Positions 49,191 to 57,786 of a DNA stretch of 64,000 nt are shown one piece after another. This stretch comes from Acidobacteriota bacterium (GTDB taxonomy: Bacteria > Acidobacteriota > Terriglobia > Bryobacterales > Bryobacteraceae): the NCBI GenBank assembly GCA_023436715.1, contig JAEZIJ010000210.1:14974-78973 (forward strand). Direction: 5' to 3'. The position numbers were made by a program, and so were the translations under genes. The notes under the pieces were generated by a model that was not told where the DNA came from, made no database searches, and was given only the letters and a program-made list of their open reading frames with translations. Numbering within the stretch: position 1 is the stretch's first letter; each line of letters begins with the position of its first letter.

Positions 49191-50425
49191 TGCGCGACCA
49201 TCCCCAACTCTGAACAGGTTTCGCACTGCATGACTTTACTGCATCGCTCCAGCCAGCAAGAGATGGAGCCGAATTGCGCAAGTACTGCGCGCTCGACATG
49301 CCGTCCAATCCAGCCGTGAACCAGAATGAGATCGCCGGCGCGTACCTCGAATCGGAGAAAATCAGCCATTTCCGGCAAGCCTCTGAAAGCTCGAACCGAG
49401 TCCGCCGGCATGCCGGCGGCGACAGCCGCTTTTGCTGCGTGTTTGGCCAGTTCGCCGAGAAAAACGGCAAAGTCCACTGATTCCGCTGTCCTGGAGGCGA
49501 CGTAGCGGACACGCTTGCGCTCCGAAAGGCCGGAATCCAGAACGTCGCCCAGGATGACAATGCGGCGCGAAGCCTCGGCGGTTCTCATTACATCGAGCGC
49601 GACTTCAAGCGCGGGAAGAGTTGGGTTGTGGTCGTTGCGCAAGACGGTCGCGCCGTTCGGAAGTTTCACCGGCTGCATGCGTGCCGCAACGGGCTGGACG
49701 TCTTCAAAACAGCGTGCGGCGCTATCGAGCGGCACTCCGCAGAATACAGCCGCGCTCAGGGCTCCCAGCGCCGAATAGACCATATGCTCCCCAACCAGCT
49801 TCGTATTCACCCACGCGGAGTCGCCGCCCGAGGCCGCCCGGAACCTCAGGCGCGCCGGCCATTTCGATGAGATCTCGCCGGCCGTGAGAAATGCTCCCGG
49901 CGCGACGCCGAACGTGCGCACCGGGCCGCGGCAAAACCCCTCCATTGCCAGCACCCTTGGGTCGTCCGCATTGAGAATGGCCACGCCGCGCCTTCCGAGA
50001 CGGCTCAACAGGGCCGCCTTCTCCGCCGCTACCGCTTCGGCATCCGGGAAAGCATTGGAGTGCACGTTCAGGACACGAAGCATCACGACGATGTCGGGCG
50101 CGATCACCCACGCTGCCCTCCGCAGCGCTCCAGGCGCGCGTGTCCCCACCTCGATGACCGTGAAGCGATGCCGGAATCTGGTCCGCAGGATGGTTTCGGC
50201 AAGGGCGTGCCGATCATTCCTGGCACCGGGCGACCAGTTGGTCGGAAAATGCTGAGAGAGAATCGATCCTAAGGCCGCGGTCGCAGTGCTCTTGCCCACG
50301 CTGCCCGTAATGGCAATGAAAGTCGTGCGGAACATCAGCCTGCGCCAGATGAGAGCGCATGCACTCGACAAATAGGGTGTCCAAACCGAGAGGCGGCGCC
50401 GCACCCGGAACCAAAACAACGGCAT
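49142..50425 (-). CDS. Mur ligase family protein
   Basis: ATP-dependent ligase fold of MurC-F / CapB / FolC type: P-loop FIAITGSVGKSTATAALGS near residue 38, the VIEVGTRAPG strand, EKAALLSRLGRRGVAILNADD and the RNDHNPTLPALEVALDVM substrate loop typical of MurF-like C-terminal halves. The substrate (peptidoglycan precursor or another polymer) is unclear. The last about 16 codons (QGLKPCDGGTLRHG) are encoded by the palindromic element, so its C-terminus was probably altered by insertion. CACACT lies 6 nt before ATG 50425. Confidence 0.83.
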   Translation of the reverse strand: MPLFWFRVRRRLSVWTPYLSSACALIWRRLMFRTTFIAITGSVGKSTATAALGSILSQHFPTNWSPGARNDRHALAETILRTRFRHRFTVIEVGTRAPGALRRAAWVIAPDIVVMLRVLNVHSNAFPDAEAVAAEKAALLSRLGRRGVAILNADDPRVLAMEGFCRGPVRTFGVAPGAFLTAGEISSKWPARLRFRAASGGDSAWVNTKLVGEHMVYSALGALSAAVFCGVPLDSAARCFEDVQPVAARMQPVKLPNGATVLRNDHNPTLPALEVALDVMRTAEASRRIVILGDVLDSGLSERKRVRYVASRTAESVDFAVFLGELAKHAAKAAVAAGMPADSVRAFRGLPEMADFLRFEVRAGDLILVHGWIGRHVERAVLAQFGSISCWLERCSKVMQCETCSELGMVAHTQGLKPCDGGTLRHG

Positions 50426-50474
50426 TCAAAGAGTGTGGCACAGCCCCTGTCTGCCAGGGCTGCCCAAGCCGCCC

Positions 50475-51956
50475 TCAATGCTTCTCTATGACGACGCCGG
50501 CCTGGCCGGTTGAGACCTCGATGCCGGGAGCGTCGGGGGCCTGGGGCGGCCGCGGTGGCCTGGGAGGCCGGGGCGGGGCGCCGATGTCCTTGCGGATGGT
50601 GACCGTGCCGCGGCCGGTCGTCAGCGCTATCGAGGGCCCCTGGCCGACGCTGCCAATGATGGTGCCGCCGGACTGCGGGCGCCTGTCGTTCTCGAACTGA
50701 GTCTTGAGCACCGGACCGTAATCGTTGTTTAGATCGCCCCGGTTCGTCGTGGCTTTCAGTTCGAATTTCGCCGATTCGGGCAGCACCAGGTCAACCTGGC
50801 CGGAACGCGTCCGCGCGTCGATTCTGGGCAGGGGGCTACCTAATGGCCTCAGGGTGATGTCGCCGCGTTCGAGTGTGAGTTCGAGCGATTGGGTGAACTG
50901 CTCGATCTGGACATCGCGCGAGCGATTCGAGGTGAGGCGAATCGGGCCGACGACGTTGGAGCCGGTGAGCTCGCCGAGGTCCATGCGGATTTCTCCGGGT
51001 AGTCTCTCAACCCGAAGATCGGTCTGGGGGCTCTGGAACCGGATCGGCCTGGCACAGTTGCGGAACTGCAGGTCGCCTGAATAGGAGCCATTGATGGTGA
51101 TTTCGCCGCCGACTGTGTCTAGCTCGATATCGCGTCCGCGGCCCCCTTGCATGTCGATGTTCCCTTTGACGCCGACGGCGCGGAGAAGGTCGCTCTTGCG
51201 GACGTCGAGCCGGATATTGGCTGCGATATTCTGAACGCGCACGGTGGCGTTGTCGCTGGAGATATCGATGGGACCGGCAAGGTCGCTGATCTCGAGATCC
51301 CCGTTGCGGCCGCGGATCTCGATGCTGGCGGACTTGGGCACGGTGATTTCGAGGTCGGTGGAGATGCGCTGCTCGCCCGTGATGCGGTCCTGGTTGGTGC
51401 GGACGACAATCTGGTCTCCCTGCGTGGAAATTTCCACGGGGGTCTGCTGCTGCGCTTTGCCGGCATCGGTTTCCTTCAGGGCTCGGATGGTCTTGCGGCC
51501 GCTCACCCGGACCTGCTGGACATCGGCGCCGGCAACCCGCACGTTGCCACGGAGGTTCTCAATGAGCACGCGGGCGGCTTTGGGCGCGGGCGCGGTCTGC
51601 TCCTCCACGGCGTAATCGTAAGGCTGGCCGAAGATCTCGATGCGGTTGCTCGTAATCACGCCCAGGTGCTGCCACGGGCGGTAGCGGTTCACGGCGTAAA
51701 GGCCGGAACCGATCAGGCACATGAACACGATGAGCGTCCACTCGCCGCCCGAGACTCCGGCGTAGGGCAATTGCCTGCCGCGGGACGCCCACACGAAGAT
51801 CTCGACGGTCCTGAGCACGCCCCATCCGATCAGAACGAAGGGCCAGAACCTCGCTGCCAGGTCGAGCAACGGCAGATCGGGCCGCAGGCTGCTCACCAGG
51901 AACCAGACGCCAATCAAAATGATCAGCAGAGGGCCTACGAGGGAACCTCGTCTCAT
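50475..51956 (-). CDS. LiaF-like N-terminal TM region plus DUF4097 beta-helix
   Basis: Membrane protein of 493 residues with two to three TM helices at the N-terminus (LVGPLLIILIGVWFLV, WPFVLIGWGVLRTV, WTLIVFMCLIGSG). A long DUF4097-type repetitive beta solenoid follows (SIEIRGRNGDLEISDLAGPI, DISSDNATVRVQNIAA). A proline-rich segment RPPRPPRPPQAP is near the end. Such proteins belong to Lia-type envelope-stress modules. It is the last gene of the sigma-factor operon, overlapping the previous gene by ATGA. Confidence 0.85.
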   Translation of the reverse strand: MRRGSLVGPLLIILIGVWFLVSSLRPDLPLLDLAARFWPFVLIGWGVLRTVEIFVWASRGRQLPYAGVSGGEWTLIVFMCLIGSGLYAVNRYRPWQHLGVITSNRIEIFGQPYDYAVEEQTAPAPKAARVLIENLRGNVRVAGADVQQVRVSGRKTIRALKETDAGKAQQQTPVEISTQGDQIVVRTNQDRITGEQRISTDLEITVPKSASIEIRGRNGDLEISDLAGPIDISSDNATVRVQNIAANIRLDVRKSDLLRAVGVKGNIDMQGGRGRDIELDTVGGEITINGSYSGDLQFRNCARPIRFQSPQTDLRVERLPGEIRMDLGELTGSNVVGPIRLTSNRSRDVQIEQFTQSLELTLERGDITLRPLGSPLPRIDARTRSGQVDLVLPESAKFELKATTNRGDLNNDYGPVLKTQFENDRRPQSGGTIIGSVGQGPSIALTTGRGTVTIRKDIGAPPRPPRPPRPPQAPDAPGIEVSTGQAGVVIEKH

Positions 51957-52165
51957 ACCGCGCCTCCGAAAGGCGATCCCGGTCCGATCCCGGTGTCGCG
52001 GACGACGCGCTCAAGCAGCCACAGCGCGCCGTAGACGATCAGCAGGACCGGCCACGTCCGGTGAAACGGAAAAGGGCCAAAGTAATCGATGGCGAACAGC
52101 ACGCCTAGCGTCGTTAGCAACATGGGCCCGCGGACCGCACGAACCAGCATCTTAGCGCTGTTCAT
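51953..52165 (-). CDS. Small LiaI/LiaF-like TM protein (DUF5668 type)
   Basis: A 70-residue protein with two membrane segments (MLLTTLGVLFAIDYFG, WPVLLIVYGALWLLERVV), matching the LiaI-LiaF-like TM region. It overlaps both neighbours by a few bases, so all genes from the ECF sigma factor to DUF4097 form one operon. The likely role is in envelope stress sensing or damping; no enzyme activity is expected. Confidence 0.8.
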   Translation of the reverse strand: MNSAKMLVRAVRGPMLLTTLGVLFAIDYFGPFPFHRTWPVLLIVYGALWLLERVVRDTGIGPGSPFGGAV

Positions 52166-52805
52166 TCTGGGCCTCCCGGTCGGAGATCAGGGGATCGCTA
52201 TCGCCGCCCGAAACGCGGTTGTAAAGCATGTAGACTCCGAGGACGATCAAGGCGACGGGCCAGTAGCGCGCGATCTGGCGGAACTCCAGAATATCCATGG
52301 TGTTCAACAGGAGCAGCACGCCGAGCCCGATAATGATGATGGGTCCCATGGGTACGCCGCTGCGGCGGCTCTTCATCGGGAACAGGCTCGAGAATTCGTC
52401 AACGGGCTGCCCAAGCTGGCGCCTGCGGGCGGTGTGAAATGCCTCGAAAGGCATGTAGAAGTACCAGATCGCGATGAGGAGGCCAAACAGCGGCTCGAAA
52501 TCGCGTGTGGCGCCCGAGCTGACGATGCTGATCAGCAGTCCGAAGATGACGACGTGAACGACACCTTTGGCGTACTGGCCGTTGTAAATGGCGCCGACGC
52601 CCGGGATGAGGCCGAGTATAAAGGCGAGGCCGGGGGAGGTCCCGGGGTGAACGGGCTCCGGCGGCGGTGCGACAACGTGCTGCGGCGCGTGCTCCTCGCA
52701 GACGACGGTCCCCTGCACGGTTTGCTGGCAGCTCTGGCACAGAGGCCGGCCGCAGGTCCGGCAAAAAGCCACCGCCGCGACGTCCGGATGTTGGTAACAA
52801 TTCAT
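52152..52805 (-). CDS. B-box zinc-finger / TM protein (LiaF-like)
   Basis: A 217-residue protein with an N-terminal B-box-like zinc finger (CYQHPDVAAVAFCRTCGRPLCQSC, with a further CEEH), followed by about five TM segments. The last resembles DUF5668 (IGLGVLLLLNTMDILE, YWPVALIVLGVYMLY). Similar zinc-finger/TM proteins accompany ECF sigma factors in Acidobacteria. AGGAG lies upstream of ATG 52805. It sits between anti-sigma factor and LiaI-like gene. Confidence 0.82.
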   Translation of the reverse strand: MNCYQHPDVAAVAFCRTCGRPLCQSCQQTVQGTVVCEEHAPQHVVAPPPEPVHPGTSPGLAFILGLIPGVGAIYNGQYAKGVVHVVIFGLLISIVSSGATRDFEPLFGLLIAIWYFYMPFEAFHTARRRQLGQPVDEFSSLFPMKSRRSGVPMGPIIIIGLGVLLLLNTMDILEFRQIARYWPVALIVLGVYMLYNRVSGGDSDPLISDREAQNEQR

Positions 52806-52830
52806 GACCTTCGTCTCCTATTCCCCACGT

Positions 52831-53463
52831 CTACCTCGAATCTCCAGCCGGGGCGGGCGCCTGCTGTCCGGGGCTGTTCCGCGGCCGGGGAGCGGGTGAG
52901 GAGTTGCCCTGCTGGTCTTCCGCGCGGCCCCTCCATTCCTGTTCCTTCTGGGACCACTCCCTGAGCTGGGTCTGGATTTCGTAGACCAGGCGGAGGTTCT
53001 CATAAAATTTGACGGTGCGCTGCCATCCGCGGTTCACCTGCTCGTCCATGCGCTGCCAGACGCGGGCGGGCCGGAGATCGTCGAGCGTCAACTGCCGCGG
53101 CGAGATGCCCACAAAGCGGCCGAGCAGCGAGAACGACAGAATCGTCATTGCAAAGCCCATGGCGAAGCGGGGCTGGAGCACCGGCTGAATCCAGCCGTGA
53201 ATCAGCTTGCGGAAGCCGCCGGGCTGGCGGGCCCGCGCGTGGTGTGCCGAAGGCAGTTCGAAAAGAATCCGGGTAAGCAGTTCGGGCGGAGGCTCCACGT
53301 CCGCCGCGCGATCCATGAATCCGACAGCCGCACGAACGTCCTGCGCCATCGCGGCACAGGCTGGGCACTGCGCCAGATGACGCTCGAACTCCGCCTTCGC
53401 GTTAGCGGTGAGCGTGCCGTCGACGTAATCGCAGAGCAGGATTTCGAAATCGGCGCAGTTCAT
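52831..53463 (-). CDS. Anti-sigma factor with zf-HC2 domain
   Basis: A 210-residue membrane-anchored anti-sigma factor. The zinc site reads CADFEILLCDYVDG...HLAQCPACAA, the zf-HC2 pattern that holds an ECF sigma factor. The single TM segment is near residues 98-118 (FAMGFAMTILSFSLLGRFVG). The rest is charged and extracytoplasmic, with a proline-rich tail. It starts inside the end of the sigma-factor gene (ATGA), so the pair is co-translated. Confidence 0.9.
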   Translation of the reverse strand: MNCADFEILLCDYVDGTLTANAKAEFERHLAQCPACAAMAQDVRAAVGFMDRAADVEPPPELLTRILFELPSAHHARARQPGGFRKLIHGWIQPVLQPRFAMGFAMTILSFSLLGRFVGISPRQLTLDDLRPARVWQRMDEQVNRGWQRTVKFYENLRLVYEIQTQLREWSQKEQEWRGRAEDQQGNSSPAPRPRNSPGQQAPAPAGDSR

Positions 53464-54026
53464 ACAAGCACCTTCTGCTTTCGCAAGATGCGCGCCAGTT
53501 CGGCCCGGCCGCGGTTCAGTCTCGATTTCACCGTGCCCTCCGGCACTTTCAGTACCTGGGCGATCTCCCTGTACTCCAACTCCTCTAGGTCGCGAAGAAT
53601 CACTGTCTCCCGTAGTTCGGGGGAGAGTCTGGCAAGCGCCGCTTGCAGCAACTCGCTGGCTTCCCGGCCCGCCAGCATGCCGTCGGTCCGGGATGCCGCC
53701 GTCCCGCGTTCCTCGAGAATCGGGAGTTGATCCTCAATAGAATCGGTGGCACGGTCGAGGCGGGTGCGGCGGTAATGGTCGATCAGCAGGTTGCGGGTGA
53801 GGCGCGTAAGCCAGACGACAAACGAACCCTCGCCCGCGCGGAAGCTCTTCAGGGTGCGGAAGACGCGAAGAAAGACTTCCTGGGTGAGGTCCTGGGCTTC
53901 GGAATCCTTGTTGGTGAAGCGATAGCAGAGGGCGAACACGCGCCGGGAATGGCACTTGACCATGTCTTCCCATGCGGAATCATCCCCGCTGAGGCAGCGC
54001 TCGACCAGAATGGAATCCGGATCCAA
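53460..54026 (-). CDS. ECF-type RNA polymerase sigma factor
   Basis: Sigma-70 family protein of about 188 residues. Region 2 is VFALCYRFTNKDSEAQDLTQEVFLRVFR; region 4 is YREIAQVLKVPEGTVKSRLNRGRAELA. I start at TTG 54026 (LDPDSILVERC) because GGGAG lies 5 nt upstream and homology begins there; the 54134 start would add an unsupported 36 residues. It should be held by the anti-sigma factor next to it and drive envelope-stress genes. Confidence 0.88.
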   Translation of the reverse strand: MDPDSILVERCLSGDDSAWEDMVKCHSRRVFALCYRFTNKDSEAQDLTQEVFLRVFRTLKSFRAGEGSFVVWLTRLTRNLLIDHYRRTRLDRATDSIEDQLPILEERGTAASRTDGMLAGREASELLQAALARLSPELRETVILRDLEELEYREIAQVLKVPEGTVKSRLNRGRAELARILRKQKVLV

Positions 54027-54202
54027 ACTCGCTCCCAATCGTCTCACATAGCCGGCCGGCTCGTTCCCCGGTTTCCCGGAGGTGAAGCTGCGTGGAACTG
54101 TAAATGCCGCCGCCGCCATAGGTCTGCCTCGCAATTTCGGGCTTCCACCTAATAGAACGAGGCTTTATCATAAGAAGTTCGCCCGAATCGAAGCCGGGCG
54201 GC

Positions 54203-55375
54203 ATGCAAGGTTCCATTCTAGCCCGTTTGAGAAAAGATCACGGCAAAAACGAGCAGCGAGACGGGAACGAGCCGGGACTGCGGAGGACCGGGCGATGGCG
54301 CTTTGCCCTGCTGCTTGTGGCGGCAGCCGCGCTGCTGATCTGGCTCCTTCGCGAACGCTGGCAAAACGCTCAGTTTCAATGGGGAGAGTTCACCCGCAGC
54401 TTCCTGGACGTGGACTGGAAATGGGTGATCGCCGCTTGGGCCGTGGGCATCCTCACCTATTACGGCCGGGCGCTCCGCTGGCGGGTGATGCTCAAGCCCC
54501 TGAAGCAGGAGCCAAGCACATGGCGGCTTTTTAAGGCCACGACGATCGGCTTCACAGCCGTAGTTCTGTTAGGCCGTCCCGGCGAGTTCGTGAGGCCGTA
54601 CCTGATCTCGCTGCGCGAGCGGGTTCCGTTCTCCTCGCAACTGGCGGCCTGGTTTCTGGAACGGATTTGCGACCTGCTTGCCGTTCTGCTCGTCTTTGGG
54701 TTCACGCTGACGCGGCTCGACGCCGCCCGCGTGCAGGTGGGGCCTAATCTAAAGTGGGTGCTCGAAGTGGGCGGATACGTGCTGGGCGCCATGGGCCTCG
54801 TCTGCCTTGTCATCCTCATTCTGCTCGGCCGCTACTCGGAGATCATGCGGCGCCGCCTGACGGACGCCCTGGCGTTTCTGCCGGACCGCTATCACCAGCG
54901 CATCGATCAGTTTGTAAATGCTTTTCTGGAGGGCACTTCGGCCACCAAGACGCACAGTTCGGCGATATGGCTGTTCGTCTATACGGTGCTCGAGTGGGCG
55001 GTAATCGTACTCTGCTATGTCTGTATATTCAGGGCGTATCCGGCCACAAACGGGTTCGCTGTGCGGGACATCCTGACGCTCATGGGCTTCGTGGCGTTCG
55101 GCAGCATCCTGCAGATCCCGGGGGTCGGGGGCGGGTTCCAGATCGTCACGATCCTGGTGCTGACGGAGATATACGGGCTCGGGGTGGAAGTGGCGACCAG
55201 CATCGCGCTTCTGGCCTGGGTTGTTACATTTGTAGGAATTGTGCCGATGGGGTTGCTGTTCGCCTTCCATGAGGGGCTGAACTGGAAGCGGTTGAGGCAG
55301 ATCGAGGAAGACGCAGTGGCGAGCGCCCGAACTAGCTCGGAACACGTTGATAACACAGGAGGATCCGCCGGATGA
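54203..55375 (+). CDS. YbhN/AglD-type lysylphosphatidylglycerol-synthase-like TM protein (UPF0104)
   Basis: A 390-residue inner-membrane protein with about eight hydrophobic segments, including the family motif GRPGEFVRPYLISLRERVPFSSQ and ERICDLLAVLLVFGF, and the later GSILQIPGVGGGFQ. UPF0104 proteins share the flippase-like half of MprF; they may move lipids or help glycosyl transfer. The start ATG 54203 has no clear Shine-Dalgarno. Its stop overlaps nrdR by ATGA. Confidence 0.85.
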   Translation: MQGSILARLRKDHGKNEQRDGNEPGLRRTGRWRFALLLVAAAALLIWLLRERWQNAQFQWGEFTRSFLDVDWKWVIAAWAVGILTYYGRALRWRVMLKPLKQEPSTWRLFKATTIGFTAVVLLGRPGEFVRPYLISLRERVPFSSQLAAWFLERICDLLAVLLVFGFTLTRLDAARVQVGPNLKWVLEVGGYVLGAMGLVCLVILILLGRYSEIMRRRLTDALAFLPDRYHQRIDQFVNAFLEGTSATKTHSSAIWLFVYTVLEWAVIVLCYVCIFRAYPATNGFAVRDILTLMGFVAFGSILQIPGVGGGFQIVTILVLTEIYGLGVEVATSIALLAWVVTFVGIVPMGLLFAFHEGLNWKRLRQIEEDAVASARTSSEHVDNTGGSAG

Positions 55376-55833
55376 CCTGCCCTTTTTGCGGTCACCCGCA
55401 AGATAAGGTGGTGGATTCGCGCGAGAGCAAGGAAGGCGACGTCATCCGCCGCCGGCGCGAGTGCCTGGCCTGCGAGCGCCGGTTTACGACGTACGAGCGC
55501 ATCGATGAAATCCCTTACATGGTTGTTAAGAAAGACGGCCGGCGGGAGAAGTTTGACCGTCAAAAGGTATTGACCGGTTTGCTGAAAGCATGCGAAAAGC
55601 GCCCGGTAGCGATGGGGAGACTGGCGCAACTTGTCGACGAGGTGGAAGGGCGGCTTGCGGAGAGCGCGGACAGGGAGTTGTCCACGGCCGAGATCGGCGA
55701 GCTTTTGATGGAGCGGCTCCGGCAGTTGGACAAAATCGCGTACGTGCGGTTTGCTTCCGTGTACCGGGATTTCCAGGATGAACAGGCATTCTTCCAGGAA
55801 CTTAAGACCCTCATACGACAGAAGCGCGGCTGA
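55372..55833 (+). CDS. nrdR: Transcriptional regulator NrdR
   Basis: Repressor of ribonucleotide reductase genes. The 153-residue protein has the zinc ribbon CPFCGHPQDKVVDSRESKEGDVIRRRRECLAC, then an ATP-cone (VVKKDGRREKFDRQKVLTGLLKAC) that senses dATP/ATP. The length is typical. Binding sites (NrdR boxes) are not seen in the window, and no nrd gene is adjacent. It is coupled to the YbhN-like gene. Confidence 0.97.
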   Translation: MTCPFCGHPQDKVVDSRESKEGDVIRRRRECLACERRFTTYERIDEIPYMVVKKDGRREKFDRQKVLTGLLKACEKRPVAMGRLAQLVDEVEGRLAESADRELSTAEIGELLMERLRQLDKIAYVRFASVYRDFQDEQAFFQELKTLIRQKRG

Positions 55834-55879
55834 TTTATATGTAACCAAAATCGCGCTGAAACATCTTGAAGATTAGGGC

Positions 55880-55908
55880 TTAACTTCTTGGAAGATCAAT
55901 GATATGAT
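55880..55908 (+). promoter_or_regulatory. Housekeeping promoter for rpoD
   Basis: TTAACT (55880-55885), 17 bases, TATGAT (55903-55908). Four of six match at -35 and five of six at -10. The start codon is about 130 nt further on, leaving a leader of roughly 125 nt. The region is clearly AT-richer than its surroundings. Confidence 0.6.
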
Positions 55909-56039
55909 CGGAGACGGCATCGAGCTCCAGACGTGCAGCCGTCACAAACCGGAAGCGGCCGACAAGCAAACTCAAGCAATCTACCCCGACACAAGGCGAA
56001 TGTTTTGACTTTGTTGCGACGGGGAGGTGAGTCAAACAA

Positions 56040-57569
56040 GTGGACCAATTCGAAGATCAATTCCTGACTGACAATCACGAAAACCTGGGCGCTTTGCCGT
56101 TCGACGAAGAAGCGGCCAAGTTCTTCGATGCGGAGGCCGAGGAGTTTCATTCCGTTCAGCAGGCCGAAGAATCGATCTACACCGACGATCCGGTGCGGGT
56201 GTACCTGCGCGAGATGGGCGCGGTGCCGTTGCTGACGCGGGAAGGCGAAGTGGACCTGGCGCGGCGGATGGAGCGGGGCAAGCTCCGGATGCAAAAGGCG
56301 ATCAGCCGCTCGGCCCTGGTTCAACTGACGGTTGTCAATCTGGCGGAACAGATCAAGAAGGGCGCGGAAGAACTCGACAATATAGCAGATCTGGGCGATG
56401 TGGAAGAAGGCAGCACAGGCGACGAGAGCCGGCGGGCGGAAATCCGGCAGTTATTCGCCGACGTTGTGACGCTCCACAAAAAGCAGCAGCAGTTGGGGGA
56501 AAAGCTGGAAGCGATTCCGGTGGCCAACAAAAAGGCGCGGAAGAAATGCGCCGGCAAGCTGGCCCGGGCGAAGGTCGAGACATCGCTGGCGATCCGGAAG
56601 GTTCCGTTCCTGCTTGGTCGCTGGAAGGAGTTCAGCCGGGAGATCGACCGAGCGGTGGAGGAACTCAGCCAGCTCGAACTGGAGTTGAAGCGCCTGCAGG
56701 ACCGCAACGGCGGACAGGCAGGCCAGCCCAGAATCAAGGAGCTGCGCAAGGAGATTCGCAAGCGGGAGGCAGTTGCGGGCGCCGGCCTGAACGACTTGAA
56801 ACACACTCTGTCGGTGATCCGGCATGGGGAAGTGGAAGCCGAACGGGCGAAGAAGGACCTGGTGGAAGCGAACCTCCGCCTGGTGGTTTCGGTGGCCAAG
56901 AAGTACGTGAACCGCGGGTTGCACCTGCTCGATCTGATTCAGGAAGGCAATATCGGGCTGATGCGCGCGGCCGACAAGTTCGAGTACCGGCGCGGTTACA
57001 AGTTCTCGACCTACGCCACGTGGTGGATCCGGCAGGCGATTACGCGGGCGATCGCGGACCAGTCGCGGACGATTCGCATCCCGGTACACATGAACGAGAG
57101 CATGAACAAGTTCCTGCGTGCCAACCGGGAGTTGGAAAAGGAACTGGGTCGTGCGCCGACGAACGACGAGATCAGCAGGCGAATGGACATCTCGGTGGAG
57201 AAGGTCCAGAAGCTGAAGACGATTTCGCGTGATCCGGTGTCGCTCGAAACCCCGGTGGGCCGCGACGGCGAATCCGCGCTCGGGGACCTCATCGAAGACC
57301 GGTGGGTAGGCTCGCCTGTGGACGCGGTGATCGAATCCAACGTGCGCGATGAGACTGCGAACATTCTGAAGACGCTCTCTCCCAAGGAGGAGAAAGTGAT
57401 CCGTTTGCGGTTCGGCATCGGGTGTGAACGCGAACACACGCTCGAGGAAATCGGGCAGGAGTTCGACGTGACGAGGGAGCGAATCCGCCAGATCGAGGCA
57501 AAGGCTCTGAGGCAGTTGCGCTCGCCGGAGCGGGCCCGGCATTTGAGGGCTCTACTGGCGGCGCGGTAA
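56040..57569 (+). CDS. rpoD: RNA polymerase primary sigma factor RpoD
   Basis: Housekeeping sigma-70 of 509 residues. Region 1.2 reads DPVRVYLREMGAVPLLTREGEVDLARRME. A charged non-conserved insertion follows, then region 2 (LRLVVSVAKKYVNRGLHLLDLIQEGNIGLMRAADKFEYRRGYKFSTYATWWIRQAITRAI), region 3, and region 4 with the HTH (TLEEIGQEFDVTRERIRQIEAKALRQL). The start GTG 56040 has GGGGAGGTGA about 10 nt upstream. A strong terminator follows. Confidence 0.97.
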   Translation: MDQFEDQFLTDNHENLGALPFDEEAAKFFDAEAEEFHSVQQAEESIYTDDPVRVYLREMGAVPLLTREGEVDLARRMERGKLRMQKAISRSALVQLTVVNLAEQIKKGAEELDNIADLGDVEEGSTGDESRRAEIRQLFADVVTLHKKQQQLGEKLEAIPVANKKARKKCAGKLARAKVETSLAIRKVPFLLGRWKEFSREIDRAVEELSQLELELKRLQDRNGGQAGQPRIKELRKEIRKREAVAGAGLNDLKHTLSVIRHGEVEAERAKKDLVEANLRLVVSVAKKYVNRGLHLLDLIQEGNIGLMRAADKFEYRRGYKFSTYATWWIRQAITRAIADQSRTIRIPVHMNESMNKFLRANRELEKELGRAPTNDEISRRMDISVEKVQKLKTISRDPVSLETPVGRDGESALGDLIEDRWVGSPVDAVIESNVRDETANILKTLSPKEEKVIRLRFGIGCEREHTLEEIGQEFDVTRERIRQIEAKALRQLRSPERARHLRALLAAR

Positions 57570-57590
57570 AGACTGAAAGTCTGCCGATCA

Positions 57591-57627
57591 AAGGCCGGGG
57601 TCTTGGTGCCCCGGCCTTTTTGTTTTT
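57591..57627 (+). terminator. Rho-independent terminator of rpoD
   Basis: AAAGGCCGGG - 9-nt loop - CCCGGCCTTT then TTTGTTTTT. A perfect 10-bp stem 21 nt after the rpoD stop. Confidence 0.9.
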
Positions 57628-57631
57628 AAGC

Positions 57632-57784
57632 GTGAACAGGTGGGAAGCCTACACCTCATTGCCCGACTACTTCGAATGGCTGCGGCGGCAGGGCGGGGGC
57701 GAAACCCAGGCTTGCAAATTTGAGTGCGATCTGCAGGTCGCCAAAGCGCGGATTCTTCAGCTTGGTTTGAAGCTTTTGCTCTGA
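57632..57784 (+). CDS. Small hypothetical protein
   Basis: A 50-residue ORF with GTG 57632: NRWEAYTSLPDYFEWLRRQG then CKFECDLQVAKARILQLGL and a leucine end. It begins just after the rpoD terminator and ends 2 nt before the metallophosphatase ATG, so it may be its operon partner. The sequence looks protein-like (amphipathic helix, CxxxC), but no Shine-Dalgarno is visible and I know no family. Confidence 0.45.
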   Translation: MNRWEAYTSLPDYFEWLRRQGGGETQACKFECDLQVAKARILQLGLKLLL

Positions 57785-57786
57785 TT

